The notes under the pieces: generated by a model
The model's database searches: none
Seen by the model: only the letters and a program-made list of their open reading frames with translations
What the model was told of the DNA's origin: nothing
In this document: piece by piece, positions 63,254 through 64,000 of the stretch
How the letters are laid out: each line of letters opens with the position of its first letter
Position numbering within the stretch: position 1 is the stretch's first letter
Program-made: the position numbers and the translations under genes
Source of the DNA: Planctomycetota bacterium
GTDB lineage: Bacteria; Planctomycetota; Planctomycetia; Gemmatales; HRBIN36
Reading direction: 5' to 3'
DNA length: 64,000 nucleotides
Assembly (NCBI GenBank): GCA_014584395.1
Contig: JACTMY010000014.1
Coordinates: 1-64,000, forward strand

Positions 63254-63553
63254 GAGGTAAACCTTCGGTTCACGATAAATACGCGGTTCCTGGCTCAGGG
63301 TCAGGTTCCCCTGGTAAAGAAGGTTTTTGGCTGAGCGTCCTTGAAGGCCATGGGATGCAATTGGATGACACCGATAAATAGATCGGTCTGATTAAAAAAG
63401 GGCAGTACTTCCTTAACGACAACGCAATAGATAGGATGGAATGGTCAATCCCAGAACCATTGCCTTGTTGCGGCTCTGCCAGATGTTTGCGAAGGCCCGA
63501 ATGAGGCTTGGAGCATCTTGCACCAAAGCCATGGCAAATCTTCGCTTAAGCGA
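63254..63553. other. Region between thyX and tRNA-Sec, no gene seen
   Basis: About 300 bases without a convincing ORF. A perfect palindrome TCGCTTAAGCGA (63542-63553) directly abuts the CCA end of the tRNA gene. It also contains the upstream region of thyX. Confidence 0.5.
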
Positions 63554-63651
63554 TGGCGGGAGTGTATGGGAATCGAACCCACTGGTGTATTTCTTCAATA
63601 CACCCACTGGTTTTGAAGACCAGGGCCCTCACCAGAGGTACAAACACTCCC
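63554..63651 (-). tRNA. selC: Selenocysteine tRNA, anticodon UCA
   Basis: On the minus strand the gene starts GGGAGTGT and ends ACACTCCC-G-CCA, an eight-pair acceptor with encoded CCA. The D arm CCTCTGGTGAGG and the anticodon loop CTTCAAA between CTGGT and ACCAG match E. coli tRNA-Sec closely; the anticodon is UCA. A long variable arm (GTGTATT ... AATACAC) and T arm TGGGTTCGATTCCCA complete a 98-base tRNA. It inserts selenocysteine at programmed UGA codons with SelA, SelB and SelD, which are not in this window. Confidence 0.97.
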
Positions 63652-64000
63652 CAATTCCTGGCCTTCGGATGATTACAGAGTAAGCCTAGTTCCTCATTTC
63701 GTCAAGGTGACCTCGCCTTTTTTCTTTCGTTTCACGCTTGTCAGCATGTAGATCCGCATCGCGTTCTGACGTTGGCACAACTGCCGCTGATCGAAACGCG
63801 TGTGATGGGGAACGTTCTCTATGACAAGACATTTGGACCATGTTGATCCTGTTCGCAGAAGAATCGTCCCCAATTCATCGTGAAACTCTTGACGTACCGA
63901 GAGAGAACATGGAAAAAAGAGTATGGAAAGCCTCTCCAAAACTTAATGGTGACGCATGCATGCAGTCTGGCTGGGATTGCTGCTCCTATCGGCTCTGGAT
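63652..64000. other. Right end of window, no supported gene
   Basis: About 350 bases after the tRNA-Sec gene's 5' side. One short minus-strand frame exists (63694-63939) but starts at TTG, has no ribosome site and no recognisable sequence, so I do not call it. The region may hold the promoter of the tRNA gene. Confidence 0.5.

Noticed and set aside
63694-63939. 81-codon minus-strand frame near the right end
   Set aside because: TTG start, no ribosome site and no family resemblance.

Overview
The window looks like chromosomal DNA of a planctomycete, probably from the Gemmatales/Gemmataceae side of the phylum. The signs are a DUF1501 protein and a Gfo/Idh/MocA oxidoreductase with Tat signals, PEP-CTERM and MJ0042 zinc-ribbon proteins, SUMF1-like and STN-domain proteins, two Hanks-type kinases with planctomycete-style architecture, an oversized signal peptidase I, and a G+C-rich genome with short operons on both strands. 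Lineage is inferred from gene content, since no 16S gene is present. There is no phage, insertion sequence or CRISPR array.

Left end (1-5.6 kb, accessory). On the minus strand lies a three-gene unit: a MauE-like membrane protein fused to a thioredoxin-like CPQC domain, a secreted protein with 14 cysteines, and a membrane-anchored LolA-like protein. A 134-bp, about 92% identical repeat (1-134 and 1838-1971) shows the unit is part of a tandem array running off the left edge. A (GT)23 tract sits at the 5' end of the MauE-thioredoxin gene, placed so that slippage would switch its best start codon in or out of frame. Next comes a RES-Xre toxin-antitoxin module bracketed by two 65-bp terminator-like repeats differing at one base, then an STN-domain exported protein. 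This region is the best candidate for an undescribed system.

Middle (5.6-31 kb). A GNAT acetyltransferase and an MBOAT/SGNH polysaccharide O-acetylation pair are followed by a TIM-barrel isomerase, DUF1501, infA and an RRM protein. A TPR lipoprotein, an esterase, gluQ and a cyclophilin lipoprotein come next. SRP RNA-dnaX-ybaB-recR is the same order as in Bacillus, followed by rpoN and a carboxyltransferase-AtuA-AtuA C-terminal-enoyl-CoA hydratase operon. A kinase, a NYN-zinc-cold-shock fusion, Gfo/Idh plus FGE-like genes and apbE close the section.

Right half (31-64 kb). A zinc-ribbon/trypsin protease is followed by lepA-lepB-thioesterase, an sdpR/sdpI-like pair, a LOG-family protein, a STAS protein, an orphan ZnuA-like lipoprotein and a ThiS-ThiG fusion. 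Then come a PEP-CTERM protein, several small exported proteins, a polyprenyl synthase, moaC, a degenerate CehA-like protein, a DUF4349 lipoprotein, uvrD/pcrA, ppa-acpS, nhaA, ligA, ndk, a second kinase and rho/thyX. The window ends with a clear tRNA-Sec gene (UCA anticodon), so this genome probably decodes some UGA codons as selenocysteine. Most genes right of 5.6 kb are housekeeping genes in short operons separated by recognisable hairpin terminators.
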